NCBI GenBank assembly: GCA_051005695.1
Contig: JBPCJC010000069.1
Span: forward strand, 1 to 64,000
Length of the DNA: 64,000 nucleotides
Reading direction: 5' to 3'
Source: JACCTI01 sp051005695
Lineage (GTDB): Bacteria; Verrucomicrobiota; Verrucomicrobiia; Chthoniobacterales; UBA10450
Below the pieces are notes generated by a model that was not told where the DNA came from, did not search any database, and saw nothing but the letters and a program-made list of their open reading frames with translations. Each line of letters starts with the position of its first letter. Position 1 is the first letter of the stretch. Below, one piece after another: positions 41,950-50,267 of this stretch. The position numbers were made by a program, and so were the translations under genes.

Positions 41950-44654
41950 TGGAGATCTCGCAGCGTCTGGAAGATTGCGCTTGGGTTCAGCGGCCGCGGC
42001 TCGCGCCCTTGCGTCGCCTGGGCATCGAGACGGTGGAAAATTTACTGACGCATTTTCCGCGACGGCACGAAGACCGGCGGGAGTTTGCGATGTTTCCGCG
42101 CGAGGAAAGCGAGCGCCCAATCTGCGTTTGCGGCGAAGTGACGAAGACTTCGGTGCGGCGTTTCGGCGGTTGGAAAAAAATCTTCGAAGCCACGATTCAA
42201 GAAGCGGACGCGAACGCCTTGAGCCAGCCGCTGGTGCTGCGCTGGTTCAATCTGCATTACGTCCAAAAGATGATCGCGACCGGCCAGCAGCTGGTGGTTT
42301 TCGGAAAACCAAAACTGCGCGGACAACGGCTTTGCATGGAACATCCGGAGTTCGAGGTGATCGAGAATGACGATGAGATCTCGATTCATTTTCGCCGGAT
42401 CACGCCGATCTATCCCGCGACCGAAGGACTTTCGCAGCGGGTTTTTCGCGCGCTGATTTTTCATGCGCTGGAAAACTTGAGTGACGGCGATGTCGAAACG
42501 TTGCTGCCGCGAAAGCACGCGGTCGGCTCGCGTCGGCAGGCGCTGCAGCAAATCCATTTTCCGGAAAGCACCGAAGACCTAGCCGCGGCGCGCACGCATC
42601 TGGTGTTCTCGGAATTTTTCGCGATGCAGATGGCGATCGCGTCGCGCCGCGCGCAGGCAGCGGCCCGACCGGGCGATGCGCACTGCGGCTCGGGGGAATT
42701 ATTGGAGCGCTTTCTCCGCGCCTTGCCGTTCGATTTGACCGCCGCGCAAACACGCGTGCTCGCGGAAGTGCGACGCGATCTCGGTTCAAAAGTTCCGATG
42801 AGCCGGTTACTGCAAGGCGACGTCGGCTCGGGCAAAACGGTGGTCGCGATCGGGGCGATTTTGCTCGCGGTTGAAGCCGGTTATCAGGCCGCGTTGATGG
42901 CCCCGACGCAAATTCTCGCGGAGCAACATTACGCCGTCCTGCGCCGCTGGCTGGACTCGTTAGGCGTAGCCGTCGCACTGCGGACCGGCAGCCGCCGCGA
43001 AGATAGCGCGCCGTTACCGCTCTTCGCACAGCAGGCAGTGGAGGGGGAGGGTCTGGGCAGCGCGGGCTGCCAGCCTGCCGTGTCCGGCAGCTTGCCGGAC
43101 GCATCTTTGGGTATCAATCAGCCGCATTACAGCAAACGTCGCGTTCCCCATTTCGAGCGGCCCTGGTCGAAGTACGCAATCACGTTCGCCACTCGGAATC
43201 GTCGAGTTCTTCCCGATTCCGCGCGCGACATGGTCCTGGAATCAATTCTTCGCTGGAAAGACAATCGCTACGAACTCTATGCGGCGTGTGTCATGCCGGA
43301 CCACGTTCACTTGTTGATCGAGCCGATGATTGAAGGGCAGTCGGATGCCGAGACGACGACCTTCTTTTCGCTCGAGAAGATCTTGCACAGTATCAAATCA
43401 TTCACCGCGAATCGGATTAACAAATTAGAGAAGGCGACGGGACCGATTTGGGAAAACGAATCCTTCGATCGGTTGATTCGCTCCGAAAGCGATTTGCAGG
43501 AGAAATTTCATTATATCACGCGGAATCCTTGGGATGCAGGTGTTGCGGGTCCACGCGATGGGTATGCATGGATTTGGTATCCGGGGGTGGAGGATTTGCC
43601 TTCAGGTCCGGAACGCGCGCGAGTGTTCGTGGCTGGCAGCCGCGAACGGCAGGCTGGCAGCCCGCGCTCCCCGGATTCAGATTCGCCGCAGATCATCGTG
43701 GGCACGCATGCGTTGTTGTACGACAGCGTCGCGTTCCAGAATCTCGGACTGGTGGTGATTGATGAGCAGCACAAGTTTGGGGTTTCGCAGCGCGCGCGCC
43801 TAACGAGTCGTGAACCGGCGCCAGACGTCCTGGTGATGACGGCGACGCCAATTCCGCGAACCTTGACGATGACGATTTACGGCGACCTCGATGTTTCGAT
43901 CATCGACGAAATGCCGGCGGACCGGGGAAAGATTGTCACCGCCGCGCGCGACGGATCGAAGCTGGCGGAGCTGCTCGCATTCATGCGGAAGGAATTAGCC
44001 GCGGGCCGGCAGGCTTACGTGGTTTATCCGCTGATCGACGAGAGCGAAAAGCTGGATGCGAAAGCGGCTGCGGCCGAATTTGAAACCTGGCAGGAACGCT
44101 TGCAACCGTTTCGCTGCGAGCTGCTGCACGGGCGCATTCCGGCGCCTGAAAAACAGGCGATCATGGAACGTTTTCGTCGCGGTGAAGCGAGTGTTTTGAT
44201 CAGCACGACAGTGATTGAAGTTGGCGTGGATGTGCCGAACGCGACCGTGATGTTAATTGAGAACGCGGAGCGTTTCGGGCTCGCGCAATTGCATCAACTC
44301 CGGGGCCGGATTGGGCGCGGCGAGCACAAGTCGTATTGCATTTTGTTAAGCGAAGACAAATCGCCAGAGACGCTGGCGAAACTCGGCGTGCTGGAAAAAA
44401 CGCGCGACGGCTTCGAGGTGGCGGAGGCGGATTGGGAGCAACGCGGCCCGGGCGATTTATTGGGAACGGCGCAGAGTGGCCTGCCGGTTTTGCAGCTGGG
44501 AAATTTGAAGACCGACATGGAGCTGATGCTCCGGGCGCGGGCGGCGGCGAACGCGATTATCGAATGGGACCCGAAACTGGAAGCGCCCGAGAATAAACGT
44601 TTCCGGAAGTTGGTTGTCGAAGAACAGGGACGTAGCTTTTCCAACGTTAGCTGA
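41946..44654 (+). CDS. recG: ATP-dependent DNA helicase RecG with in-frame RAYT transposase insertion
   Basis: A 902-residue frame; normal RecG is about 690-700, and removing the insert restores that length. N-terminal wedge/OB part: LAPLRRLGIETVENLLTHFPRRHEDRR. Helicase motifs: Walker A GDVGSGKTVV at about residue 291, APTQILAEQH, then the foreign segment at about residues 370-576, then VVGTHALLYD as IIVGTHALL, DEQHKFGV at about residue 606, TATPIPRTL, and QLHQLRGRIGRG. RecG remodels stalled forks and Holliday junctions. The insertion lies in the surface loop between motifs Ia and II, without stop or frameshift. Whether the helicase works is unknown. ATG overlaps the recJ stop; htrA follows with TGATG overlap. 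Confidence 0.93.
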   Translation: MMEISQRLEDCAWVQRPRLAPLRRLGIETVENLLTHFPRRHEDRREFAMFPREESERPICVCGEVTKTSVRRFGGWKKIFEATIQEADANALSQPLVLRWFNLHYVQKMIATGQQLVVFGKPKLRGQRLCMEHPEFEVIENDDEISIHFRRITPIYPATEGLSQRVFRALIFHALENLSDGDVETLLPRKHAVGSRRQALQQIHFPESTEDLAAARTHLVFSEFFAMQMAIASRRAQAAARPGDAHCGSGELLERFLRALPFDLTAAQTRVLAEVRRDLGSKVPMSRLLQGDVGSGKTVVAIGAILLAVEAGYQAALMAPTQILAEQHYAVLRRWLDSLGVAVALRTGSRREDSAPLPLFAQQAVEGEGLGSAGCQPAVSGSLPDASLGINQPHYSKRRVPHFERPWSKYAITFATRNRRVLPDSARDMVLESILRWKDNRYELYAACVMPDHVHLLIEPMIEGQSDAETTTFFSLEKILHSIKSFTANRINKLEKATGPIWENESFDRLIRSESDLQEKFHYITRNPWDAGVAGPRDGYAWIWYPGVEDLPSGPERARVFVAGSRERQAGSPRSPDSDSPQIIVGTHALLYDSVAFQNLGLVVIDEQHKFGVSQRARLTSREPAPDVLVMTATPIPRTLTMTIYGDLDVSIIDEMPADRGKIVTAARDGSKLAELLAFMRKELAAGRQAYVVYPLIDESEKLDAKAAAAEFETWQERLQPFRCELLHGRIPAPEKQAIMERFRRGEASVLISTTVIEVGVDVPNATVMLIENAERFGLAQLHQLRGRIGRGEHKSYCILLSEDKSPETLAKLGVLEKTRDGFEVAEADWEQRGPGDLLGTAQSGLPVLQLGNLKTDMELMLRARAAANAIIEWDPKLEAPENKRFRKLVVEEQGRSFSNVS
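43055..43672 (+). mobile_element. RAYT (REP-associated tyrosine transposase) element inside recG
   Basis: A 618-base element. The ends are inverted repeats, perfect over 22 bases (43059-43080 and 43647-43668) and extending to 26 with one mismatch. Each end carries a REP-like hairpin: GTCCGGCA/TGCCGGAC (43082-43100) at the left, and GTTCGTGGCT/AGCCGCGAAC (43625-43647) at the right. The translated interior is a Y1_Tnp/RAYT protein: HYSKRRVPHFERPWSKYAITF, the HUH motif MPDHVHLL (His at chimera residues 453 and 455), IKSFTANRINK, WENESFDRLIRS, and the catalytic Tyr (about residue 523) in EKFHYITRNPWDAG. Such transposases process REP hairpins as single strands. Confidence 0.93.
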
Positions 44655-46192
44655 TGAAAAATCTGATTAAATTTTTGCTCTTTGTCGCGCTCTTGAGCGC
44701 AGCCATTTCCGCGCTTTACGATTACCGTTTGAAACACGGCGGGCTCAACCTGATCGCGCGCGCCACGCCGGAAAAATACACCCTCGCTTCGTCCTCGAAT
44801 ATCGAGCCGAAAGCGGTCGCAACCCTGGAGGCGCTGAACCGCGAACGCCGTGCGCTGGTCGCGAGTGTCATCCCCTCGGTGGTCAGCATTAAAACTTCGA
44901 AACGCGTGCCGATGCGGCGGATGGGCGGGATGGATCCGTTTGAGTTTTACTATCGAAACTCCCGCCAGTTCCGCGGTCCGCGCGAGCAGGCCATGGTGCA
45001 GAATTCGCTCGGCTCCGGCGTCGTCGTCTCGGCGGAAGGTCACATCATTACCAACAATCACGTGGTTGATCAGGTGGACGAAATCGAAGTGCAAATGAGC
45101 GATGGCCGTACGAAAAAAGCGCGGCTGGTGGGCGCGGATGCACAGGTCGATCTGGCGGTTTTAAAGATCGACGATCCGGGGGTGAAGCCGCTGAAATTTG
45201 GCGACTCCGATGCGGTCCAAGCGGGCGATAGTGTGCTCGCGATCGGCAATCCGTTTGGCTTCGAGGAAACGGTGACCGACGGAATCATCAGCTCGAAAGG
45301 GCGGCCGAATCGCGTCGACGGTTTCGGCGATTTCTTGCAAACCAACGCGGCGATCAATCCCGGCAACAGCGGCGGCCCGCTGATCAACGTCGAGGGCGAG
45401 ATCGTGGGGATTAACACCGCGATTTACTCGCGCACCGGCGGCTCACAGGGAATTGGTTTTGCGATTCCTTCGAACTCCGTGCGGAGCGCGCTCGAGAGTT
45501 TGTTGCAACACGGCCGGATCATTCGCGGTTATCTCGGCATCCAAACGCGAACCTTACCTAACGGGCATCCCGATCAGGATACCAATGGCGTCTTCGTGGA
45601 AGACGTGATCCCGGGTTCGCCCGCGGCCGATGCGCAACTGCACGCGGGCGACGTCATTCAGAAATTCGATGGGCACGATGTCCGCAGTTTCGCGGAATTG
45701 CGGACGCTAGTTGCGCAGGTGGAGTTAAACAAAAAAGTGGAGCTGGAAGTGACCCGTGGCGGCAAGACGACCAAGGTGGCCACGGAGATCAAGGAGCAAC
45801 CGGTCGATTATCTGAGCGCGCGCGCCGCGCCCTCGCAACCGATCCAGCCGCAACCGCCTGCGGATGCGCAGCCCGAGCCGCCGCAAGCGCCGGGCGACGA
45901 AGATTTGCAGGATGAAGCGCCGCTCGCCGGCGTGCAGGTAGGCGAGCTGACGCCTGATCTCGTGCGTAACCTCGACGTGCCCTCCGCGGTGCACGGCGTC
46001 GTGGTCACAAGTGTGAACGACGCTTCGGGCGAATTGCGCAAAGGCGACGTGATCGAAGAGGTAAATCAACAGCCGGTGACGTCGGTGGCGGAGTATCGCA
46101 AAGTGGTCGGCTCGTTAGACCCGAACGGAACTCATGTCCTCTCGGTCTGTCGGCGGCGCACCCGGTCCTTTGTGGTCTTGCGCGCGCGGTAG
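44654..46192 (+). CDS. DegP/HtrA-type serine protease with two PDZ domains
   Basis: A 512-residue envelope protease/chaperone. One N-terminal hydrophobic segment (FLLFVALLSAAISALY) anchors or exports it. The trypsin-like triad is visible: His136 in TNNHVVD, Asp166 in VDLAVLKI, Ser239 in NPGNSGGPL. PDZ1 follows from about residue 300 (YLGIQTRTL, then PGSPAADAQLHAGDVIQKFDG) and PDZ2 from about residue 425. A Pro/Gln-rich linker separates them. It degrades or refolds damaged periplasmic proteins in this family. The ATG overlaps the recG stop (TGATG), an unusual partnership of repair and envelope quality-control genes. Confidence 0.94.
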   Translation: MKNLIKFLLFVALLSAAISALYDYRLKHGGLNLIARATPEKYTLASSSNIEPKAVATLEALNRERRALVASVIPSVVSIKTSKRVPMRRMGGMDPFEFYYRNSRQFRGPREQAMVQNSLGSGVVVSAEGHIITNNHVVDQVDEIEVQMSDGRTKKARLVGADAQVDLAVLKIDDPGVKPLKFGDSDAVQAGDSVLAIGNPFGFEETVTDGIISSKGRPNRVDGFGDFLQTNAAINPGNSGGPLINVEGEIVGINTAIYSRTGGSQGIGFAIPSNSVRSALESLLQHGRIIRGYLGIQTRTLPNGHPDQDTNGVFVEDVIPGSPAADAQLHAGDVIQKFDGHDVRSFAELRTLVAQVELNKKVELEVTRGGKTTKVATEIKEQPVDYLSARAAPSQPIQPQPPADAQPEPPQAPGDEDLQDEAPLAGVQVGELTPDLVRNLDVPSAVHGVVVTSVNDASGELRKGDVIEEVNQQPVTSVAEYRKVVGSLDPNGTHVLSVCRRRTRSFVVLRAR

Positions 46193-46306
46193 GCTCGTCG
46201 TCTGTGTTTAGCTAGCGGCTAACACGCGGACACCCTGCGCGTTCCGAATCAGCTGGTGAGTTGAATAACCGCCGACGCCCGGCGGTCTAAATGCACTCAC
46301 ACAATC
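46193..46306. other. Intergenic stretch with a dyad
   Basis: A perfect inverted repeat, ACCGCCG (46268-46274) and CGGCGGT (46280-46286), lies 20 bases before the next gene. No T tract follows, so it is not a clear terminator. It may mark the leader of the DUF6600-like gene. No other feature is evident. Confidence 0.35.
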
Positions 46307-48334
46307 ATGCTAATGAAACGAATATTACTTGCAGTGGCGATCGTCAGCCTCTTTTTCCCCGCGGCTCCGCGCGCGGAAGCAGGAGCGAATGTTTCGATCG
46401 ATTTCTTTTACAACAATCTCGGGGACGACGGCAGTTGGATCGACGTGGGCAACTACGGCTATTGCTGGCAGCCTAATGTGGCGGTTAGCAATTCCCATTG
46501 GCGTCCGTACTCCGATGGCTACTGGGCCTACACGAATGTCGGCTGGACTTGGGTCTCGAATGAAGACTTTGGATGGGCGACATATCACTACGGCCGTTGG
46601 GCGCGCATCCGCGATCAGGGCTGGGTCTGGGTCCCAGGTCGCGAATGGGGACCGGCGTGGGTTTCATGGAGGACAGGCGGAGATCACGTCGGCTGGGCGC
46701 CATTGCCCCCGCGTCACTCCGATCGCCGCGGTGAAGTCGTCTATGAAGGCCGACCGATCACCGGCCGGGTCGACCTCGAGTTCGATATCGGGCCGGAATA
46801 CTACAATTTCGTCGATGTGCGCTACATCGGTGATCCAGTGTTGCGCGAGCGCATTTACGAGCCTTCGCAGAACATCAACTACATCAACAACACGGTGAAC
46901 GTGACCAACATCACCTACAACAACTCGACCGTTTACAACTACGGCCCGGATTACAACAGGCTTAGCGCTTATTCCACGCAACCGATCCGGCGCATGGAGC
47001 TGCAGCACGAGACAAATGTGGACTTTAATGCCGGCGCGCCTTCCGGCGGGTTCACCAGGGTGCAGGGCGATCAGCTCTTTGTCGCGGCACCGTTGCAGAT
47101 TCAGAAAGCCAGCGCGCAAGAGTTCGCTCCCAGAGTTGTAAAAACGAAGATCCCGCAAGCTAGGGTGGAAACCGGCTGGATAGGTATCTCCGATCCGGCC
47201 GTGAAAGCGGAATTACAGCAGAAGATGAAGACCGAGAATCTAAAAGCGGTTCCGCCGGCACGCCTCCAACCGATTCATCCCGAGGACTTGAAGAAAGCCG
47301 CCGTTGGGATTGGTGCATCGCCGGAGGCTGGCCCATCGCCCGGACCTTCCGCTCAAGCCGCGGTGGGTGCTTCCGTAGCGCCTTTACCCGGGGTCGGAAA
47401 CCCCGCGGACCAAGGCAAGTTGACGCGTGAGCAGATGAAGCAACAAAATGCGGACGCGAGAAAAGCAGCGCAGGGACAACAGACCGAGCAGATCAAGCAG
47501 GCTGCTGAAGCAAAGAAAGCAGAGCGCGATCAGCAGCTGAAACAATCCCAGGATGCGGCTGCGGCCCGCAAGGCACAGATGCAACAGAACGCGGACGCAA
47601 AAAAAGCGGCGCAAGGGCAGCAGGCCGAGCAGGCCAAGCAATCAGCTGAAGCAAAAAAAGCGGAGCGCGATCAGCAGCTGAAACAAACCCAGGATGCGGC
47701 TGCGGCCCGCAAAGCACAGATGCAGCAGGACGCGGAGACGAAGAAAGCGGCGCAAGGACAGCAGGCTGAGCAGGCCAAGCAATCAGTTGAAGCAAAGAAA
47801 GCGGAACGCGATCAGCAGATGAAACAAACCCAGGATGCGGCAGCCGCACGCAAGGCGCAGATGCAGCAAAATGCTGAGGCGAAGAGAGCCGCGCAATCGC
47901 AGCAAGCCGAGCAGATGAACCAGGCTGGTGAAGCAAAGAAAGCGGAACGCGATCAGCAGATGAAACAAACCCAGGATGCGGCAGCCGCGCGCAAGGCGCA
48001 GATGCAGCAAAATGCTGAAGCGAAGAGAGCCGCGCAATCGCAGCAAGCCGAGCAGATGAAACGGGGTAGTGAAGCGAAGAAGGCCGAGCGCGATCAGCAG
48101 ATGAAACAAACCCAGGATGCGGCAGCCGCGCGCAAGGCGCAGATGCAGCAAAATGCTGAAGTGAAGAGAGCCGCGCAATCGCAGCAGATGCAACAGCAGG
48201 CGGAATCAAAACGCGCGGCCCGCGAGCAGCATGCCGCCCCGCAGCAGCAGCCTCCGCCTGCCAGGGATGGTGGCCAGAAGAAGGACAAAAAAGCGCCGCC
48301 GCAGCCGGACGACACGCCGCCGCCGGATCAATAG
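46307..48334 (+). CDS. Exported DUF6600-like protein with five 47-residue C-terminal repeats
   Basis: A 675-residue protein. Signal peptide residues 1-25 (AAPRAEA). The N-terminal domain is rich in Trp/Tyr/Gly (YWAYTNVGWTWVSNEDFGWATYHYGRW and WVWVPGREWGPAWVSWR), the pattern of DUF6600-type secreted proteins of Verrucomicrobiota and Acidobacteriota. An Asn/Tyr-rich region with NNTVNVTNITYNNSTVYNYG follows. The C-terminal third is a long Gln/Ala/Lys-rich helix built of five 47-residue units, each beginning EAKKAERDQQ. No enzyme motif is seen; a structural or surface role is likely. A terminator follows. A second in-frame ATG at 46313 may be the true start. Confidence 0.8.
   Translation: MLMKRILLAVAIVSLFFPAAPRAEAGANVSIDFFYNNLGDDGSWIDVGNYGYCWQPNVAVSNSHWRPYSDGYWAYTNVGWTWVSNEDFGWATYHYGRWARIRDQGWVWVPGREWGPAWVSWRTGGDHVGWAPLPPRHSDRRGEVVYEGRPITGRVDLEFDIGPEYYNFVDVRYIGDPVLRERIYEPSQNINYINNTVNVTNITYNNSTVYNYGPDYNRLSAYSTQPIRRMELQHETNVDFNAGAPSGGFTRVQGDQLFVAAPLQIQKASAQEFAPRVVKTKIPQARVETGWIGISDPAVKAELQQKMKTENLKAVPPARLQPIHPEDLKKAAVGIGASPEAGPSPGPSAQAAVGASVAPLPGVGNPADQGKLTREQMKQQNADARKAAQGQQTEQIKQAAEAKKAERDQQLKQSQDAAAARKAQMQQNADAKKAAQGQQAEQAKQSAEAKKAERDQQLKQTQDAAAARKAQMQQDAETKKAAQGQQAEQAKQSVEAKKAERDQQMKQTQDAAAARKAQMQQNAEAKRAAQSQQAEQMNQAGEAKKAERDQQMKQTQDAAAARKAQMQQNAEAKRAAQSQQAEQMKRGSEAKKAERDQQMKQTQDAAAARKAQMQQNAEVKRAAQSQQMQQQAESKRAAREQHAAPQQQPPPARDGGQKKDKKAPPQPDDTPPPDQ
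47507..48180 (+). repeat. Five tandem 141-bp repeats coding a 47-residue helical unit
   Basis: Units start at 47507, 47648, 47789, 47930 and 48071; the last is incomplete and diverges after about 110 bases. Units 3-5 are closest to each other, and the first two differ more, which suggests recent expansion toward the 3' side. Each unit reads EAKKAERDQQ, then a variable L/M, KQ, S/T, and QDAAAARKAQMQQ. There are no spacers, so this is not a CRISPR array. Confidence 0.93.
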
Positions 48335-48353
48335 ACGCGCCTAACGAATTCAG

Positions 48354-48386
48354 CGGCCCTGGAGAAATCCGGGGCCGTTTGTTTTT
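48354..48386. terminator. Rho-independent terminator between the DUF6600-like gene and asd
   Basis: The arms CGGCCC (48354-48359) and GGGCCG (48372-48377) are followed by TTTGTTTTT. A dispersed-motif copy (48340-48346) lies just before the stem. It abuts the end of convergent asd. Confidence 0.8.
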
Positions 48387-49383
48387 AGAGAAGCTCGGCG
48401 ATCTGGACGGCGTTCAAGGCCGCGCCTTTGAGTAGTTGATCTCCCGAAACCCAAAACGCCAGACCGTTCTCGAGCGCGCAATCCAGCCGGATGCGACCGA
48501 CCTGACAATTCTCCTTCCCGGCCGCTGCCAGCGGCATCGGGTAAAGATTCCGCGCGGGTTCGTCGAGCAGGTCGAGCCCGGGCGCTTTCGCCAGGACTTC
48601 GCGGGCTTCGTCCACGGAAACGGGCCGGGTAAATTCCGCGCTCATCGCCACCGAGTGAGCGCGATAGACCGGCACGCGCACACAGGTCACGGACGCGCGA
48701 AATTCCGGCAAGTGCATGATCCGCCGGCCTTCGTTTTGCATCTTCATTTCTTCCTTGGTGTAACCACTCGTTAGGAAGGAATCGACATGCGGCAGGACAT
48801 TGAAGGCGATCGGGTGCGGATAAACTTTTGGTTCGACCGAACGTTGATCGCGCGTGGCTTCGATCTGCTCTTTCAATTCCGCGATCGCGCGCGCCCCGCT
48901 GCCGGACACCGCCTGGTAACTGGAAGCAAAAACACGGTCCACGCCAAACGCCAGGTGGAGCGGATAGAGCGCCATTAGGGCGACCGCGGTGGTGCAATTG
49001 GGATTGGCAATAATTCCGCGATGCTCGGCGAGATCGCGACCGTTGATTTCCGGGATCACCAGCGGGACGTCGGGTTCCATTCGGAAGACGGAGGAATTGT
49101 CGATGACGACCGCGCCGGCGGCGCGCGCCAGCGGAACATATTGGCGTGAAAGTTCTCCGCCGGCACTGAAGAAGGCGAGGTCGATGCCGGCGAAGGAAGC
49201 GGCGCCCAATTCTTCGACCACAATTTCTTCGCCGCGAAAATGGAGCTTGCTGCCGGCCGATCGCGCGGACGCCAAGAGCCGCAATTTCCGCACCGGAAAC
49301 GCGCGGCGTTCCAAGAGGTCGAGCAGCTCCGCGCCGACCGCACCGGTCGCGCCGACGATGGCAATGTGGTAGTCCTTTGGCAC
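48385..49383 (-). CDS. asd: Aspartate-semialdehyde dehydrogenase
   Basis: A 332-residue NADP enzyme reducing aspartyl phosphate toward lysine, threonine, methionine and diaminopimelate for peptidoglycan. Seen: HIAIVGATGAVGAELLDLL, the catalytic Cys in NPNCTTA, SSYQAVSGSGA, and the substrate region CVRVPVYRAHSVA with His. A GTG at 49383 (PKDYHIAIVG) is taken as start; a TTG at 49389 is also possible. It is divergent from an L,D-transpeptidase that crosslinks diaminopimelate-containing peptidoglycan. Confidence 0.95.
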   Translation of the reverse strand: MPKDYHIAIVGATGAVGAELLDLLERRAFPVRKLRLLASARSAGSKLHFRGEEIVVEELGAASFAGIDLAFFSAGGELSRQYVPLARAAGAVVIDNSSVFRMEPDVPLVIPEINGRDLAEHRGIIANPNCTTAVALMALYPLHLAFGVDRVFASSYQAVSGSGARAIAELKEQIEATRDQRSVEPKVYPHPIAFNVLPHVDSFLTSGYTKEEMKMQNEGRRIMHLPEFRASVTCVRVPVYRAHSVAMSAEFTRPVSVDEAREVLAKAPGLDLLDEPARNLYPMPLAAAGKENCQVGRIRLDCALENGLAFWVSGDQLLKGAALNAVQIAELL

Positions 49384-49412
49384 AGGCAAACGCCAGTTTA
49401 CTCAGCCCGCCG

Positions 49413-49943
49413 TTGAAGAAAAGTATCCAGACCACACTCCACGTTTCGGTTGCGAAACAGCGGCTCGCGCTCAAGCGCGGCCGGCGCACCGAGCGCAGCT
49501 ACTCGATCTCGACCTCGAAGTTCGGAGTCGGAAACGAAGAGGGGAGCATGAAGACGCCGCTCGGCCGTTTTCGCATCGCGGAAAAGATTGGCGCGGGTTT
49601 GCCGGCGGAGACGGCATTCAAGAGTCGCGAGCCGATGCGCCCTTCCGTGGCGGAGTTGAATTCGGACGACCTGATTATGTCGCGCATCCTCTGGCTCGAC
49701 GGTCTGGAAACGCAGAACGCGAACAGTTACACGCGCTTCATCTACATCCACGGAACCAATCACGAAGAGCTGATCGGCGAGGCCGCGAGCCACGGTTGCG
49801 TGCGCATGCGAAATGCGGATGTCGCGGAGCTTTTCGATCTCGTAGAGGTCGGGACAGAGGTGATTATCGCCGCGGAAAAGCGCGTTCGCGCACCGCGGAG
49901 AAAAGCTGAGAAAAGCGTTGCGCCGAGGGTGGGTCGTGACTAA
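49413..49943 (+). CDS. L,D-transpeptidase (YkuD domain)
   Basis: A 176-residue YkuD-domain protein that forms 3-3 crosslinks in peptidoglycan or anchors proteins to it. Seen: HVSVAKQRLAL at the start of the domain, TPLGRFRIAEKIG, IYIHGTNHE (His) and the catalytic motif SHGCVRMRNADV (Cys and Arg). A basic tail follows. No signal peptide is obvious, so export is uncertain. The TTG at 49413 (KKSIQTT) is chosen; an earlier TTG at 49377 would overlap divergent asd. Confidence 0.87.
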   Translation: MKKSIQTTLHVSVAKQRLALKRGRRTERSYSISTSKFGVGNEEGSMKTPLGRFRIAEKIGAGLPAETAFKSREPMRPSVAELNSDDLIMSRILWLDGLETQNANSYTRFIYIHGTNHEELIGEAASHGCVRMRNADVAELFDLVEVGTEVIIAAEKRVRAPRRKAEKSVAPRVGRD

Positions 49944-49986
49944 ATGACGGCAGCAACTTGCTCGGAAAGGAGGCGAAAATTATTAC

Positions 49987-50115
49987 ATGAAAATTTTGAA
50001 AGCACTTATGATCCTGGCCATCGCGGCCAGCGCGTTGAGCCTGGGGGCTTGCGCACACAAAGAAAGCATGTCCACCAGCACGGGGACGATGCACAGCAGC
50101 ACCTACTCCAAGTAA
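49987..50115 (+). CDS. Tiny putative lipoprotein
   Basis: A 42-residue protein: the signal MKILKALMILAIAASALSLG is followed by the lipobox LGAC, then a short Ser/Thr-rich tail (STSTGTMHSSTYSK). A strong AGGAGG (49968-49973) lies 13 bases upstream, slightly long but convincing. Function unknown; small Ser/Thr lipoproteins of this style may modify the envelope. It is followed by a terminator. Confidence 0.72.
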   Translation: MKILKALMILAIAASALSLGACAHKESMSTSTGTMHSSTYSK

Positions 50116-50156
50116 GGTCTGTTTCCCGAGTTGTCCGGCTCCGGATAGCTTTACTT

Positions 50157-50188
50157 AAGGCCAGGTCGTTCATCGGCCTGGCCTTTTC
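50157..50188 (+). terminator. Rho-independent terminator after the small lipoprotein gene
   Basis: The arms AAGGCCAGG (50157-50165) and CCTGGCCTT (50177-50185) enclose an 11-base loop; the A/T ends provide TTTT. It ends the L,D-transpeptidase/lipoprotein unit about 80 bases before hutH. Confidence 0.82.
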
Positions 50189-50267
50189 CGTCTGCGATCT
50201 GGCGACTCCGCGCGCGTCGCCGCAATTCCTGGCGACAAACGCGGCGCCGCTCCATTAGAGTCCCGCC

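Noticed and set aside
43055..43672. Insertion in recG as an intein
   Set aside because: No Cys/Ser start, no His-Asn end and no splicing blocks; instead HUH and Tyr motifs of a RAYT and inverted repeats at the ends.
47507..48180. Tandem repeats as a CRISPR array
   Set aside because: Units are contiguous, 141 bp, in frame, and without spacers.
47493..48209. Minus-strand frame opposite the tandem repeats
   Set aside because: Its repetitive composition merely mirrors the repeats on the coding strand.
48350..49489. Long antisense open frame over asd
   Set aside because: It is in another frame of the same strand as asd, has no family pattern, and reflects GC-rich codon structure.
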